A stretch of DNA of 64,000 nucleotides from Streptomyces roseolilacinus (GCF_014649335.1 NZ_BMSV01000004.1:525131-589130); one strand, 5' to 3'. Counted from the stretch's first letter, positions 6,583-15,630 are shown. Translations and numbers: made by a program. The notes: a model not told the origin generated them from the sequence alone.

Positions 6583-8640
6583 TCACGGCGTCCCGGCGCC
6601 CCCGCCCAACTCCGCCGGGAGCGGCCGGGCGTGGAGGACGTCCAGCCGGGACACCGCGCGCGTGAGCGCCACGTACAGCCGGTGCGGGCCGCGCGGCCCG
6701 GCGTCCGCGACGGCGGCGGGCTCGGCGAGGACGACGTGGTCGTACTCCAGGCCCTTGGCCAGCCCGGCCGGCACCACCGTGACGCGCGGCGCGCCGGCGG
6801 CCACGTCCCCGGGGTGCCCCGTCGCGACGCCGGCCGCCTCCAGTACGCCGCGCAACCGCTCGTGCGCCGCGTCCGCCACGACCACGCCGACGGAGCCCTC
6901 CCGGTCGAGCGCCGCCCGCACGGCGTCCACCACCGCCGCCTCCAGGTCGGTCACCGCCCGTACGGTCACCTCGCCGTCCCGCCGGACCGACCGCGCGGGC
7001 GGCACGTCCACGCGCAGGGCGCCGAGCAGCCGGTTGGCCAGGTCCACGACGGCGCCCGGCACCCGGTAGCCGGCGGTCAGCGCGGTGAGCCGGGCGTCCG
7101 GGCGGCCCAGGTGCGCCAGTTGCTCCCGCCAGTCGCGGGCGGCCCACGGGGTGGTGCCCTGCGCCAGGTCGCCCAGCACGGTCAGCGAACCGGACGCGGA
7201 GGTGCGGCGGGCGACGGCCCGGCACTGCATGGGCGACAGGTCCTGCGCCTCGTCGAGGACGATGTGGCCGTACCCGGCGGCGCGTTCGAGCTGCCCGGCC
7301 AGCTCGTCGAGGAGGACCAGGTCGGCGGCCGTCCAGCGGGCGGAGCGGTACGAGCGCGGGGGCCTGGTCCAGCGGATCGCGGCGCGCTCGGCGTCGGTCA
7401 GCGCCGGGTCGCGCGGGTCGGCCAGCACCTCGGCGAGCACCTGCTCGGGGACGACCCCGGGCCAGCAGGCGTCCACCAGCGCCGACACCGGCCGCGACCG
7501 CCCGACGCGCCGCTCCCAGGCGGCGCCCACCGGGCCGGCCCGCCGCTCGGCGCGGGTGCGCAGGGCCCGTACGACGCGGCTGCGCAGGCGTTCCCGGCCG
7601 ACCAGGTACGGCGGGGCCTCCGCCCGCACCTCCTCGACGAGCACCGCGAGTTCGGCGGCCGGGACGCGCCAGCGGTAGGCGCCGTCCGGCACGACCAGCT
7701 CCCCGGACGGGGGCGCCACGCGCGCGTGGAGGGCCCGGCGCAGGACGGCGGCCATGCGGGCGTCGTGCTTGACGGCCGCCGCCGCTTCGGTGTCCTCGGC
7801 GCGGGGTTCGTGGCCGACGGTGCGGGCGATCTCCTCGTCGACGGTGGTCTGGCGCACGTCCCGCTCGCCGAGCGCGGGCAGCACCTCGGAGACGTACGCG
7901 AGGAAGGCCCGGTTGGGCCCGAGGATGAGCAGGCCCGCGCGCTGGACCCGCCGGGGGTGGGTGTACAGCAGGTACGCGGCGCGGTGCAGGCCGACGGCGG
8001 TCTTGCCGGTGCCGGGGGCGCCCTGGACGCAGAGGGACGTGCCGAGCGGGGCCCGGACGAGGTCGTCCTGCTCGGGCTGGATGGTCGCGGCGATGTCCCG
8101 CATGGGGCCCACGCGCGGCCGCTCGATCTCGGCGGCGAGCAACCCGCCGGCGCGCGCTCCGGACCCACCGTCCGCTCCGGTCCCGGCCGCCGGGTCCGTC
8201 AGGTGCTCGTCCTCCAGGCCCGTCAGGTCGGCGGAGTCGCCCTTGCTGTACGGCGCCCAGCCGAAGCGCCGCCGGACCCGTACGCCCTGGGGGTCGTCCG
8301 GCCGCGCCTGGTAAAACGCGCGGGCCACGGGCGCCCGCCAGTCGACGACGAGGGGCGGCTCGGCCGGGTGGGCGCTGACGCGGCGGCGGCCGATGTGGTG
8401 GCGGCGGCCGTCGGTGTGGTCGAGGCGGCCGAAGAACAGCGGTCCGGGCGGCTCCTCGCGGAGCTCCTTGGCGTGGCTGCGCAGGTGGAAGCCGAGGTCC
8501 TCGGCGTCGGCGCCGGACGCGGAGACGTCCTCGCCGGTGACGACGCGTTCGTCGGCGCCGTCCGCCATGCGGGTCAGCGTGGCGCGGCAGAGGTCGTGGA
8601 AGGCCCGTTCCCGGTCCAGGTCGTGGTCGAGTGGCGTCAT
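6583..8640 (-). CDS. HelD/HelR-type RNA polymerase-recycling helicase-like ATPase
   Basis: A 685-aa superfamily 1 (UvrD/Rep-like) ATPase. Walker A is GAPGTGKT at residues 207-214 followed by AVGLHRAAYLLY; the DE box is in LDEAQDLSPMQCRAV; late motifs include LYVALTRAVSRLDVLHA. The first 200 residues, with FGRLDH, VVDWRAPVARAFYQA and RRRFGW, are typical of HelD proteins, which enter the RNA polymerase channels, release stalled polymerase and, in the actinobacterial HelR branch, displace rifamycins. Assignment to HelR rather than another HelD is inferred. I do not see the rifamycin-associated element upstream. It follows two TetR genes on the same strand, 47 nt after the second, suggesting an operon. 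Confidence 0.82.
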   Translation of the reverse strand: MTPLDHDLDRERAFHDLCRATLTRMADGADERVVTGEDVSASGADAEDLGFHLRSHAKELREEPPGPLFFGRLDHTDGRRHHIGRRRVSAHPAEPPLVVDWRAPVARAFYQARPDDPQGVRVRRRFGWAPYSKGDSADLTGLEDEHLTDPAAGTGADGGSGARAGGLLAAEIERPRVGPMRDIAATIQPEQDDLVRAPLGTSLCVQGAPGTGKTAVGLHRAAYLLYTHPRRVQRAGLLILGPNRAFLAYVSEVLPALGERDVRQTTVDEEIARTVGHEPRAEDTEAAAAVKHDARMAAVLRRALHARVAPPSGELVVPDGAYRWRVPAAELAVLVEEVRAEAPPYLVGRERLRSRVVRALRTRAERRAGPVGAAWERRVGRSRPVSALVDACWPGVVPEQVLAEVLADPRDPALTDAERAAIRWTRPPRSYRSARWTAADLVLLDELAGQLERAAGYGHIVLDEAQDLSPMQCRAVARRTSASGSLTVLGDLAQGTTPWAARDWREQLAHLGRPDARLTALTAGYRVPGAVVDLANRLLGALRVDVPPARSVRRDGEVTVRAVTDLEAAVVDAVRAALDREGSVGVVVADAAHERLRGVLEAAGVATGHPGDVAAGAPRVTVVPAGLAKGLEYDHVVLAEPAAVADAGPRGPHRLYVALTRAVSRLDVLHARPLPAELGGGAGTP

Positions 8641-8658
8641 TCCCCCGAGAATAACGCA

Positions 8659-8686
8659 ACCGAGTATCTTTTTTTACCGAGTAACG
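8659..8686 (-). promoter_or_regulatory. repeats and A/T tract upstream of the HelD-like gene
   Basis: In the 47-nt gap before the HelD-like gene, ACCGAGTA occurs at 8659-8666 and again at 8676-8683, 17 nt apart, around a run of seven T. AGTAACGC at 8680-8687 also occurs in the operator region of the exporter at 10188-10195. The A/T tract stands out in this GC-rich context and may be part of a promoter or operator for the helicase gene. Confidence 0.4.
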
Positions 8687-8687
8687 C

Positions 8688-9365
8688 TCAGCGGAGGTGA
8701 CTCGCGAGGCCCTCCGCCAGCTGCCGGAACGCCACGTCCGCCGCCGCGACCGCGTCCGGGTACACCGCGTCCGCGCTCTCGCCGGCCTCGATCCGCCGCC
8801 AGTTCTCCTCCGCCAGGACCCGCAGCACGGCGACGACCTGCCCCGCCGCGAGCCGCCCGCCGACGCCTCCGCCGAGCGCCTCCGCGAGCGCCCGCTCGGA
8901 CTCGCCCTGGTACGCGTACAGCCGCGCGACCAGGCTCGGCGTCCCGTACAGCAGCCGGTGGAAGGCGAGGACGGAGGGCTCGTCGCTCAGCCCGGTGACC
9001 GGGTCGCGGCGGTCGAGCCCGTCGAGGACGTGCCGGTGCAGGGCCGCCAGCGGCCCGACGCCCTCCGCGCGGGCGGCGACCACGCGCGCGGCCTCGTCGC
9101 GGTGGTCCGCGAACCGGTGGACGACCAGGTCCTCCTTGGCCGGGAAGTACCGGAACAGCGTCGGCTTCGACACCTCGGCGGCCGCCGCGACCTCGGCGAC
9201 GGAGACCCGGTCGAAGCCGCGCTCCAGGAAGAGCGCGACGGCGGTGTCGGAGATGGTCCGGTACGTCCGCGCCTTCTTCCGCTCCCGCAGACCGGGCCCG
9301 CCCCCGGCCCCCGGCTTCCCGGCACCGCCCGCGCCCGCCGGGGCGCCCGTACCCGCCTCAGCCAT
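8688..9365 (-). CDS. TetR/AcrR-family transcriptional regulator
   Basis: A 225-aa regulator. After a Gly/Ala-rich leader of about 28 residues, the TetR HTH spans RTISDTAVALFLERGFDRVS and KPTLFRYFPAKEDLVVHRF. The C-terminal ligand domain (about 95-225) is helical and of the MftR/ActR-like kind. The gene overlaps the end of the upstream TetR gene by 8 nt and runs into the HelD-like gene, so it probably reports on the same signal, perhaps an antibiotic; the ligand is unknown. Confidence 0.88.
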   Translation of the reverse strand: MAEAGTGAPAGAGGAGKPGAGGGPGLRERKKARTYRTISDTAVALFLERGFDRVSVAEVAAAAEVSKPTLFRYFPAKEDLVVHRFADHRDEAARVVAARAEGVGPLAALHRHVLDGLDRRDPVTGLSDEPSVLAFHRLLYGTPSLVARLYAYQGESERALAEALGGGVGGRLAAGQVVAVLRVLAEENWRRIEAGESADAVYPDAVAAADVAFRQLAEGLASHLR

Positions 9366-10119
9366 CCGTCCGCTCCACCAGCACCTGGACCCCGTCCAGC
9401 AGCCGCTCCAGGCCGAAGCGGAACTCGTGGTCCGGGTCGTCCGGACCGTCCATGGCCCCGGACTCCAGCGCCCGCGCCACCGCCGGGTACCGCTGCGGGT
9501 CCGCCAGCAGCCGCAGCGTGCGGCCGTAGCGGGCCATCACCTGCTCGGGCGTCTCACCGGTCGCCTTCATCGCCGCGGCGAGGTCCGCCGTCAGGCCGGC
9601 CTCGTTGCGCACGAACCCGCCGACCAGCAGCACCACCGAGATCTTCGCGCCCTCGTCGAGCCCGGTCGGCGCGAGCGCCTCCATCCCGGCCTCCCACCAC
9701 GCCACCGAGTTCGGCGTCGCCGGGGGACCCGAGACCGGGATGCGCAGCAGCCACAGGTGCCGCTGGAACACCGCCCGCTGCGCCCGCGCCCAGCGGGCCA
9801 GCCCCTCGCGCCAGCCGGTGCCGGGCGGCGGCGGGTCCGGGGGCGCGCCGATCGCCGCGTCCTGCATGAGCACGTACAGCTCGTCCTTGGCGCCGACGTA
9901 CCGGTACAGCGACATCGTCGAGACGCCCAGCTCCTTCGCGACGCGCCCCATGGAGACCGCCGCGAGCCCCTCCGACGCGGCGAGGGCGACCGCCGCGTCC
10001 ACGATCCGGTGCACGCTCAGGCCGGGCCGGGGCCCCTTCGCGGGGCGTTCGCGCAGCCCCCAGGCGGCCTCCAGGCCGGGCGGGAGCCCCGTACCACCAG
10101 CGTCCGCCACCGGCCTCAT
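9358..10119 (-). CDS. TetR-family regulator of the adjacent DrrAB-type exporter
   Basis: A 253-aa regulator with HTH about residues 35-80 (SVHRIVDAAVALAASEGLAA, VSTMSLYRYVGAKDELYVLM) and a TetR C-terminal domain of the type often paired with daunorubicin-resistance-like ABC exporters. It is divergent from that exporter across a gap containing two palindromes, the classic arrangement for repression relieved by the exported drug. ATG 10119 is chosen because GGAGG and GGGAGG precede it; an upstream in-frame codon at 10203 would place the start inside the operators. Confidence 0.88.
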   Translation of the reverse strand: MRPVADAGGTGLPPGLEAAWGLRERPAKGPRPGLSVHRIVDAAVALAASEGLAAVSMGRVAKELGVSTMSLYRYVGAKDELYVLMQDAAIGAPPDPPPPGTGWREGLARWARAQRAVFQRHLWLLRIPVSGPPATPNSVAWWEAGMEALAPTGLDEGAKISVVLLVGGFVRNEAGLTADLAAAMKATGETPEQVMARYGRTLRLLADPQRYPAVARALESGAMDGPDDPDHEFRFGLERLLDGVQVLVERTDG

Positions 10120-10170
10120 CCTCCCTGCCTCCGGCCCGGACCCCGGGCCGCTTGACTCCCATCCTAGTAA

Positions 10171-10207
10171 TGCGTAACCCTTACACAGTAACGCGTATGT
10201 CATACGC
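10171..10207. promoter_or_regulatory. two palindromic operators in tetR/drrA divergent region
   Basis: Operator 1, TGCGTAACCCTTACACA (10171-10187), is a 17-bp dyad with one mismatch. Operator 2, GCGTATGTCATACGC (10193-10207), is a perfect 15-bp dyad. They lie between the TetR start (10119) and the exporter start (10224), where they would cover both promoters. TetR dimers bind such dyads; the two differ in sequence, so one may belong to the second TetR. Confidence 0.75.
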
Positions 10208-10223
10208 AGTAGAGGGGATCGCC

Positions 10224-11213
10224 ATGCCCGGCACCACCGCCATCGAGGCCGTCGGCCTCCGCAAGTCGTACGGGGACCTCCGCGTCCTCGACGGGATCGA
10301 CCTGCGCGTCCCGCGCGGGACCGTCTTCTCCCTCCTCGGCCCGAACGGCGCCGGGAAGACCACCACCGTCCGCGTCCTGGCCACGCTCACCCCGCCGGAC
10401 GGCGGCCGCGCGCGGGTCGCCGGGCACGACGTGGTCGCCGAGCGCGCCCGGGTGCGCCGCGCGATCAGCCTCACCGGGCAGTACGCCGCCGTCGACGACC
10501 TCCAGACCGGCGCCGAGAACCTGCGCATGATGGGCAGGCTCTCCGGGCTGTCCCGCCGCGACGCGCGCCGCCGCGCCACCGCCCTGCTGGAGCGCTTCGA
10601 CCTCGCGCACGCCGCCGACCGCCCCGCCGGCACCTACTCGGGCGGCATGCGCCGCAGGCTCGACCTCGCGGCCGGCCTCGTCGGCGAACCCGAGGTGGTC
10701 TTCCTCGACGAACCGACGACCGGCCTGGACCCGCGCAGCCGCCAGGAGCTGTGGCGGGTCGTGCGTGACCTGGCGGAGGGCGGCGCGGCGGTGTTCCTCA
10801 CCACCCAGTACCTGGAGGAGGCCGACCGGCTGGCCGACCGCGTCGCCGTCATGGACGGGGGGCGCGTCGTCGCGGAGGGCACGGCCGAGTCCCTCAAGTC
10901 CCGCGTGGCGGGCCACCGGCTGGACGTCGTCGCCACGGACGCGGCGGCCTACGAGCGCCTCGCGGCGAAGGCGGGGACGCTCACCCGCGCGCACGCGGCG
11001 CCCACCGCCGACCCCGGTCCGCGCCGCTCCCCCGAGTCCCTCACCCTCGGCGTGCCCACCGACGGCGGCGCCCCGTCCGTGCGGGCGCTGCTCGACGCGC
11101 TGGACCCCGACGGGACCGACGTCGCCCGCTTCGCGGTGCGCACCGCCACCCTCGACGACGTCTTCCTGGCGCTGACCGGCGCCACCACCGCGAAGGAGCC
11201 CGCCCGTGCCTGA
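10224..11213 (+). CDS. ABC exporter ATP-binding protein, daunorubicin-resistance (DrrA) type
   Basis: A 329-aa ATPase: Walker A GPNGAGKTTT (about residues 41-50), Q-loop TGQYAAVD, signature YSGGMRRRLDLAAGL, Walker B VVFLDEPTTGLD, and H-loop replaced by Gln in LTTQYLEEADRLADR, which is normal in DrrA proteins. A DUF4162-like tail follows. It should energise efflux of a hydrophobic drug with the permease encoded next, whose GTG start overlaps this gene by 8 nt. ATG 10224 follows GAGGGGATCGCC; earlier in-frame ATGs lie in the operators. The divergent TetR is the likely repressor. Confidence 0.9.
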   Translation: MPGTTAIEAVGLRKSYGDLRVLDGIDLRVPRGTVFSLLGPNGAGKTTTVRVLATLTPPDGGRARVAGHDVVAERARVRRAISLTGQYAAVDDLQTGAENLRMMGRLSGLSRRDARRRATALLERFDLAHAADRPAGTYSGGMRRRLDLAAGLVGEPEVVFLDEPTTGLDPRSRQELWRVVRDLAEGGAAVFLTTQYLEEADRLADRVAVMDGGRVVAEGTAESLKSRVAGHRLDVVATDAAAYERLAAKAGTLTRAHAAPTADPGPRRSPESLTLGVPTDGGAPSVRALLDALDPDGTDVARFAVRTATLDDVFLALTGATTAKEPARA

Positions 11214-11958
11214 CGCCACCCTCACCCTCGTCGGCCGGGGCGTCCGGCTCAGCCGCCGCAACCCCGACGCGCTCGTCACCGCGATGGTGCTCCCGGTGAT
11301 GCTGATGCTGGTGTTCGTCTACTTCTTCGGCGGCGCCATCGACACCGGCACCGGCACCTCGTACGTGACGTACGTCGTGCCCGGCGTCCTCCTGCTGTGC
11401 GCCGGCTTCGGCGCGTCCACCACCGCCGTGCGGGTCAGCGAGGACATGCGGGCGGGCATCGTCGACCGGTTCCGCTCCCTCGACGTGGGCGCGACGCCGA
11501 TCCTCGCCGGGCACGTCGGGGCGAGCCTCGTGCGGAACCTGCTGTCGACGGGGCTCGTCGTCGGCGTCGCGTTCCTGATCGGTTTCCGCCCGGAGGCCGG
11601 GGCCGCCGGGTGGGCGGCGGCGCTGGGGCTGCTGTTCACGTTCGTGCTGGCCGTGTCGTGGCTGTCGGCGGCGGCCGGCCTGCTGGCGCGCACGCCGGAG
11701 GCGGCGAGCGGCTTCACCTTCTTCATGATGTTCCTGCCCTACCCGAGCAGCGCGTTCGTCCCGATCGGCACGATGCCCGGCTGGCTGCACGGCTTCGCCG
11801 AGCACCAGCCGGTCACGCCGGTCATCGAGTCGCTGCGGGGCCTGCTGCTGGACCGGCCGGTGGGCGACGCCCCGTGGGTCGCGCTGGCGTGGTGCGCGGG
11901 GCTGCTGGCCCTGGCCCTGGCCCTGTCGGGGGCGCTGTTCCGGGCCCGTACCCGGTGA
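11206..11958 (+). CDS. ABC exporter permease, DrrB/ABC-2 type
   Basis: A 250-aa ABC-2 permease with six hydrophobic segments and the conserved amphipathic EDMRAGIVDRFRSLDV loop between the second and third, plus the late LPYPSSAFVPIGTMPGWL motif of the DrrB family. It forms the membrane channel for the ATPase upstream, with which it overlaps by 8 nt. Start codon GTG. Only 22 nt separate its end from the convergent Eis-type gene. Confidence 0.9.
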   Translation: MPDATLTLVGRGVRLSRRNPDALVTAMVLPVMLMLVFVYFFGGAIDTGTGTSYVTYVVPGVLLLCAGFGASTTAVRVSEDMRAGIVDRFRSLDVGATPILAGHVGASLVRNLLSTGLVVGVAFLIGFRPEAGAAGWAAALGLLFTFVLAVSWLSAAAGLLARTPEAASGFTFFMMFLPYPSSAFVPIGTMPGWLHGFAEHQPVTPVIESLRGLLLDRPVGDAPWVALAWCAGLLALALALSGALFRARTR

Positions 11959-11980
11959 GGGCGGCCCGCCGGACCCGCCG

Positions 11981-13249
11981 TCAGAAGACGTCCGGGCACC
12001 AGGCCCGGCGCGAGGCCCCGAACAGCAGGTCCGCCCGCGCCGCCGCCCCCGGCACCGGCTCCTCGACCCGGCCCAGCGCCACCAGCCGGGACACGGACCC
12101 GTCGCCCAGGTACAGCGCGCCCAGTTCGGCCACGTCCAGCACCAGGTCGGCCGCCGCGGACGTCGGCGCGCACGCGGCGCCCTCCGGGGAGGCGTCCAGC
12201 CGGAACCGGCCCCCGGCCGGCCCCGCGGCGTCCCGCACCTCCAGCACCAGCGACCCCTCCGCCCGGTACGCGCGCGCCTCCAACGCCCGTACGACGTCCA
12301 GGATCCGCACCCACATCATGTCCGCGTGCGTCATCACCCGGGCGGCCCGCTGGTCCGGGAGGAGCATCGGCAGCAGGTCGTCGGGGGCGCGGTCGCCGCT
12401 CCGCACGAACACCACCCAGTCGATCGAGCACACGTACCGCCACAGCGCCCGCTCGGCGGCCGGGGTGACCGCGATCAGGTCGCGCACCGTCAGCGTGTTC
12501 CGCGGCTGCCTGCCCTCGTCCCACGTCCCTTCGGCGGCGTACGTGACGTACCCCTCCGCCTCCCCCGACGCGGAGCGGTACACCGCGTGGAACGGCTCCG
12601 TCCAGGGTTCGTCCGGCCCCCTGTTCCAGCCGGTGAGGTGCTCCCAGTCGCGCACCACGCGGCTCACCATGCCGTGGCGCACGGCCCGCGCCCGGTCGTA
12701 CAGCTCCGGGCCCAGCTTGCGGACGGCCTCCCCGTCGACGAGGACGACACGGCCGCCGTCCTCCGGACCGGACCAGCGCGGGTCCAGCGCGGCGCGGCGC
12801 AGGTCCACCTTCCACTCGGTGCACCAGGTGGCCGGGCCGAAGCCGAAGCGCCCGTAGATCGGGTACTCGGCGGCGATCAGCGTCGCCAGGACGTCACCGC
12901 GCTCCCTCGCCTCCGCGAGCTCGGCGGTCATCATCCGGCCGAGCAGGCCGCGGCGCCGGTGCGTCGGCGACACGGACACGTTCGTCACGGCGCTCGCCGC
13001 CACGGGGGCGCCGCCGACCGCCGTCACCTCCTGCGCGAACGACCGGAACGTCGCCACGCACCGCCCCTCGTCGAACACCCCGCGCATCCGCGGGAAGTCC
13101 TGGTAGGGCAGCCGCACCGCGATCTCCTCCGGGGAGGGCGTCGGCGGGCGCAGGAAACCGGTGCGCAGGGCGCGGAGCCAGTCGGGGTAGTCGTCCTCGG
13201 TGAGGACGCGCGGGGCGAGGGGGCCGGAGGCGGTGGGGTGGGGCGTCAT
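11981..13249 (-). CDS. Eis-type GNAT N-acetyltransferase
   Basis: A 422-aa three-domain acetyltransferase. The N-terminal GNAT holds the CoA-binding [15 protein letters not shown]; the second GNAT-like domain follows; the last 100 residues form the sterol-carrier-like domain. IYGRFGFG contains the conserved Tyr of the Eis active site, and the protein ends in Phe, whose carboxylate is the general base in mycobacterial Eis. Eis enzymes acetylate aminoglycosides and polyamines; the natural substrate here is unknown. TAGCGT stands exactly 7 nt before ATG 13249, pointing to a leaderless message; the in-frame codons upstream are then untranslated. Confidence 0.87.
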   Translation of the reverse strand: MTPHPTASGPLAPRVLTEDDYPDWLRALRTGFLRPPTPSPEEIAVRLPYQDFPRMRGVFDEGRCVATFRSFAQEVTAVGGAPVAASAVTNVSVSPTHRRRGLLGRMMTAELAEARERGDVLATLIAAEYPIYGRFGFGPATWCTEWKVDLRRAALDPRWSGPEDGGRVVLVDGEAVRKLGPELYDRARAVRHGMVSRVVRDWEHLTGWNRGPDEPWTEPFHAVYRSASGEAEGYVTYAAEGTWDEGRQPRNTLTVRDLIAVTPAAERALWRYVCSIDWVVFVRSGDRAPDDLLPMLLPDQRAARVMTHADMMWVRILDVVRALEARAYRAEGSLVLEVRDAAGPAGGRFRLDASPEGAACAPTSAAADLVLDVAELGALYLGDGSVSRLVALGRVEEPVPGAAARADLLFGASRRAWCPDVF

Positions 13250-13396
13250 GGCGGCCACGCTAGACACCCGTCCGCCCCGGCCGCACCGGGGTTTCCCGCC
13301 GCCCGCCCGGCCGGCACCGGGCGGGGCAGGGGCGGAAAGCGGCGGACCGGCGGTCAAAAGCCGCCGGTCCGCACGGCCCGCGCCCGGGCCGGTTCC

Positions 13397-14077
13397 TCAC
13401 ACCAGCAGGTCGTCGACCTGCGCCTCGCCCTCCCGGTACCGGCGGGTGATCTCCGCGCTGCACTCGTCCGCCGTGCGCTGGAGCTCCTGGCGGCGGCGGG
13501 AGACCACCTGCTCGTACCGGGCCAACCGCCCCATCGCCTCGTGGAGTTCGACGTCCGTGCGGGCGTCGAGGTCGGACAGCTCGACCTCGGCGAGCATCTC
13601 GGCCGCCAGCAGCCGGTACTCCTCGCTCCTCGGCGTGGACAGCGTCATGTGCCGGGCCGAGCCGGGGCGGCGGCCCGACGGCGCGTCGGCGAGGATCTCC
13701 GACAGCCGGTCCATCACCGGCACCTCCGGCGCCGCCCGCCGCGCCAGCTCCGCGCGGAGGATGTCGATGCGGCCCTGCAACAGCCGCCGCACGTAGCTCA
13801 GGTCGGCCTCGTCGGCGTGCGAGTCGCGCCGCAGCGCCCGCAGTTCGTCGAGGCGGAGCGTTCTCAGGTCGGGGGACACGGTGGACTCCGGCGGCCGTAC
13901 GGCCTCCAGCGCGGCGAACCCGACGGCTCTGGCCGTTCCGGCCGTCGTCGTCACCGCCCCGGCGGCGGGCGACCCGGCGGCGGACCGCTGGGTCGGCGGA
14001 CGGGACCGCTCGGACGCCGGACCGGCACAGGTGGCCGTGGTGGGGCCGGGCTGCTGCCCGGCGCCGGGTGTGCTCAT
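13397..14077 (-). CDS. rsiG: RsiG, c-di-GMP-dependent anti-sigma factor for WhiG
   Basis: A 226-aa helical protein carrying two copies of the RsiG c-di-GMP-binding signature E(x)3S(x)2R(x)3Q(x)3D: E90, S94, R97, Q101, D105 and E189, S193, R196, Q200, D204. Each falls in one helix of the antiparallel coiled coil known for RsiG. In Streptomyces, RsiG loaded with c-di-GMP holds the sporulation sigma factor WhiG inactive. The first 70 residues are Pro/Ser/Thr-rich and probably disordered. The gene is divergent from dtd and has no partner sigma gene nearby, as in other streptomycetes. The identification rests on the exact double signature, not on a search. Confidence 0.93.
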   Translation of the reverse strand: MSTPGAGQQPGPTTATCAGPASERSRPPTQRSAAGSPAAGAVTTTAGTARAVGFAALEAVRPPESTVSPDLRTLRLDELRALRRDSHADEADLSYVRRLLQGRIDILRAELARRAAPEVPVMDRLSEILADAPSGRRPGSARHMTLSTPRSEEYRLLAAEMLAEVELSDLDARTDVELHEAMGRLARYEQVVSRRRQELQRTADECSAEITRRYREGEAQVDDLLV

Positions 14078-14190
14078 GTGTTCCGTCCCCTCGACCGGTG
14101 CTCAGGCGCACCGCCTGACAGGCATGGTGCCACTCCCGCATGCGGCGCGCAGTCGTGTGCACCCGTTCGGCCCTCGGTAAGTTGGGACGC

Positions 14191-14616
14191 ATGCGAGCAG
14201 TGGTACAGAGGGTCGACGGGGCACGGGTCGAGGTCGCGGGCGAGACCGTCGGGGAGGTCGTCGGCGAGGGCCTGTGCGTCCTCGTCGGCGTCACCCACGG
14301 GGACACCCCCGAGAAGGCCGCGCAGCTGGCGCGGAAGCTGTGGGGCCTGCGCGTGCTGGACGGCGAGAAGTCCTGCTCGGACGTGAACGCGCCGCTGCTG
14401 GTGATCTCCCAGTTCACCCTCTACGGGGACGCCCGGAAGGGCCGCCGCCCCACGTGGAACGCGGCGGCGCCCGGCGACGTGGCCGAGCCGCTGGTCGACG
14501 AGGTCGTGGCGCGGCTGCGGGAGGCGGGGGCGACCGTGGCGACGGGCCGGTTCGGCGCGGAGATGCGGGTCTCGCTCACCAACCACGGCCCGTTCACGGT
14601 GCTCGTCGAGGTCTGA
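14191..14616 (+). CDS. dtd: D-aminoacyl-tRNA deacylase
   Basis: A 141-aa enzyme that hydrolyses D-amino acids from mischarged tRNA and prevents their use in translation. MRAVVQRV at the start, [16 protein letters not shown] (SQFT active-site region) and [12 protein letters not shown] (the cross-subunit NxGPxT motif) are all intact, and the length is that of the family. TAAGTT lies 7 nt before ATG 14191, so the transcript is probably leaderless; an earlier in-frame ATG at 14140 has no support. Confidence 0.95.
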   Translation: MRAVVQRVDGARVEVAGETVGEVVGEGLCVLVGVTHGDTPEKAAQLARKLWGLRVLDGEKSCSDVNAPLLVISQFTLYGDARKGRRPTWNAAAPGDVAEPLVDEVVARLREAGATVATGRFGAEMRVSLTNHGPFTVLVEV

Positions 14617-14636
14617 CCGCCGGCCGGCGCGGAGCC

Positions 14637-15620
14637 CTACGGCTCCACCACCGGCTCCTGCGCCGCCGCCGTCGTCCCGGCGACGACGAGCGGCGCGTCG
14701 ACCGGAACGTTCCGCTTCACCAGCGCGAGGGCGATCGGGCCCAGCTCGTGGTGGCGGACCGCCGTGGTGACGAAGCCGAGCTGCCGCCCGTCCGGGCCGT
14801 CCGCGGCGAGCCGCACGGGCGCGCCGTGCGCCGGGAGGTGCACCTCGCTGCCGTCCAGGTGCAGGAAGACCAGGCGGCGCGGCGGCTTCCCCAGGTTGTG
14901 GACGCGCGCGACGGTCTCCTGGCCCCGGTAGCAGCCCTTCTGGAGGTGGACGGCCCGGCCGATGAGGCCGATCTCGTGCGGGATGGTGCGGTGGTCGGTC
15001 TCGAAGCCGAGCCGCGGCCGGTGCGCCTCCACGCGCAGCGCCTCGTACGCGAGGATCCCGGCGAGCGGGCCGTGCGCGGCGGCGTACGCCTCCAGCTCGC
15101 CGCGCGGCAGGAACACCTCCCGGCCGTGCGGGGTCTCCCGGACGACGGCGCCGTCCGGGACCTCGGCGACCGACCCGGCCGGGAGGTGGACCACGGCCGT
15201 CTCGTCCGTGCGGTCGGCGACCTCGACGCGGTAGAAGAATTTCATCGACTCCAGGTACGCGAGGAGCGCCTCCCGCGTGCCGGGCTCCACGTGCGCCCAC
15301 ACCGTCGTGCCGTCGTCGACGAGGTACAGGGCGTGCTCGATGTGGCCGTTCGCGGAGAGGATCAGCGCGTCCGCGGCGCGGCCCGGCGGCAGCTCGCTGA
15401 CGTGCTGGGTGAGCAGCAGGTGGAGCCAGCTCAGCCGGTCCTCGCCGCTGACGGTGACGACCCCGCGGTGGGAGAGGTCGACGAGGCCGCTTCCCGCGGC
15501 GAGGGCGCGCTGCTCGCGGAACGGGTCGCCGTAGTGCGCGGCGACACCCTCGTCCCGGCCCTCGGCGGGGACGGCACCTGGCAGGGACAGCAGGGGGCTG
15601 GTCGGTGAAGGTCGCTGCAT
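14637..15620 (-). CDS. ygfZ: YgfZ/GcvT-type folate-binding protein
   Basis: A 327-aa tetrahydrofolate-dependent protein that helps maintain certain iron-sulfur enzymes. The hallmark KGCYRGQE loop is present at about residue 228, followed by VARVHNLGKPPRRLV, and the GcvT-like core begins at GSGLVDLSHRG. The upstream nur gene ends 10 nt before this start, and a TAGGCT that overlaps the nur stop codon sits 7 nt before the ATG, so the gene may also have its own leaderless promoter. Confidence 0.9.
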   Translation of the reverse strand: MQRPSPTSPLLSLPGAVPAEGRDEGVAAHYGDPFREQRALAAGSGLVDLSHRGVVTVSGEDRLSWLHLLLTQHVSELPPGRAADALILSANGHIEHALYLVDDGTTVWAHVEPGTREALLAYLESMKFFYRVEVADRTDETAVVHLPAGSVAEVPDGAVVRETPHGREVFLPRGELEAYAAAHGPLAGILAYEALRVEAHRPRLGFETDHRTIPHEIGLIGRAVHLQKGCYRGQETVARVHNLGKPPRRLVFLHLDGSEVHLPAHGAPVRLAADGPDGRQLGFVTTAVRHHELGPIALALVKRNVPVDAPLVVAGTTAAAQEPVVEP

Positions 15621-15630
15621 GCCGTCCAGC

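Noticed and set aside
4196..8659. 1487-codon open frame on the minus strand
   Set aside because: Only its 3' part (4196-5227) is a real gene. The rest lies out of frame over the ATP-grasp and HelD-like genes and reads as Arg/Gly/Pro-rich shadow.
5113..8700. 1195-codon open frame on the plus strand
   Set aside because: Antisense shadow of three well-supported minus-strand genes; composition is Arg/Gly/Pro-rich with no motif.
6583..8700. Rifamycin-associated element upstream of the HelD-like gene
   Set aside because: The known inverted-repeat element was looked for in 8640-8700 and is absent; only ACCGAGTA repeats are present.
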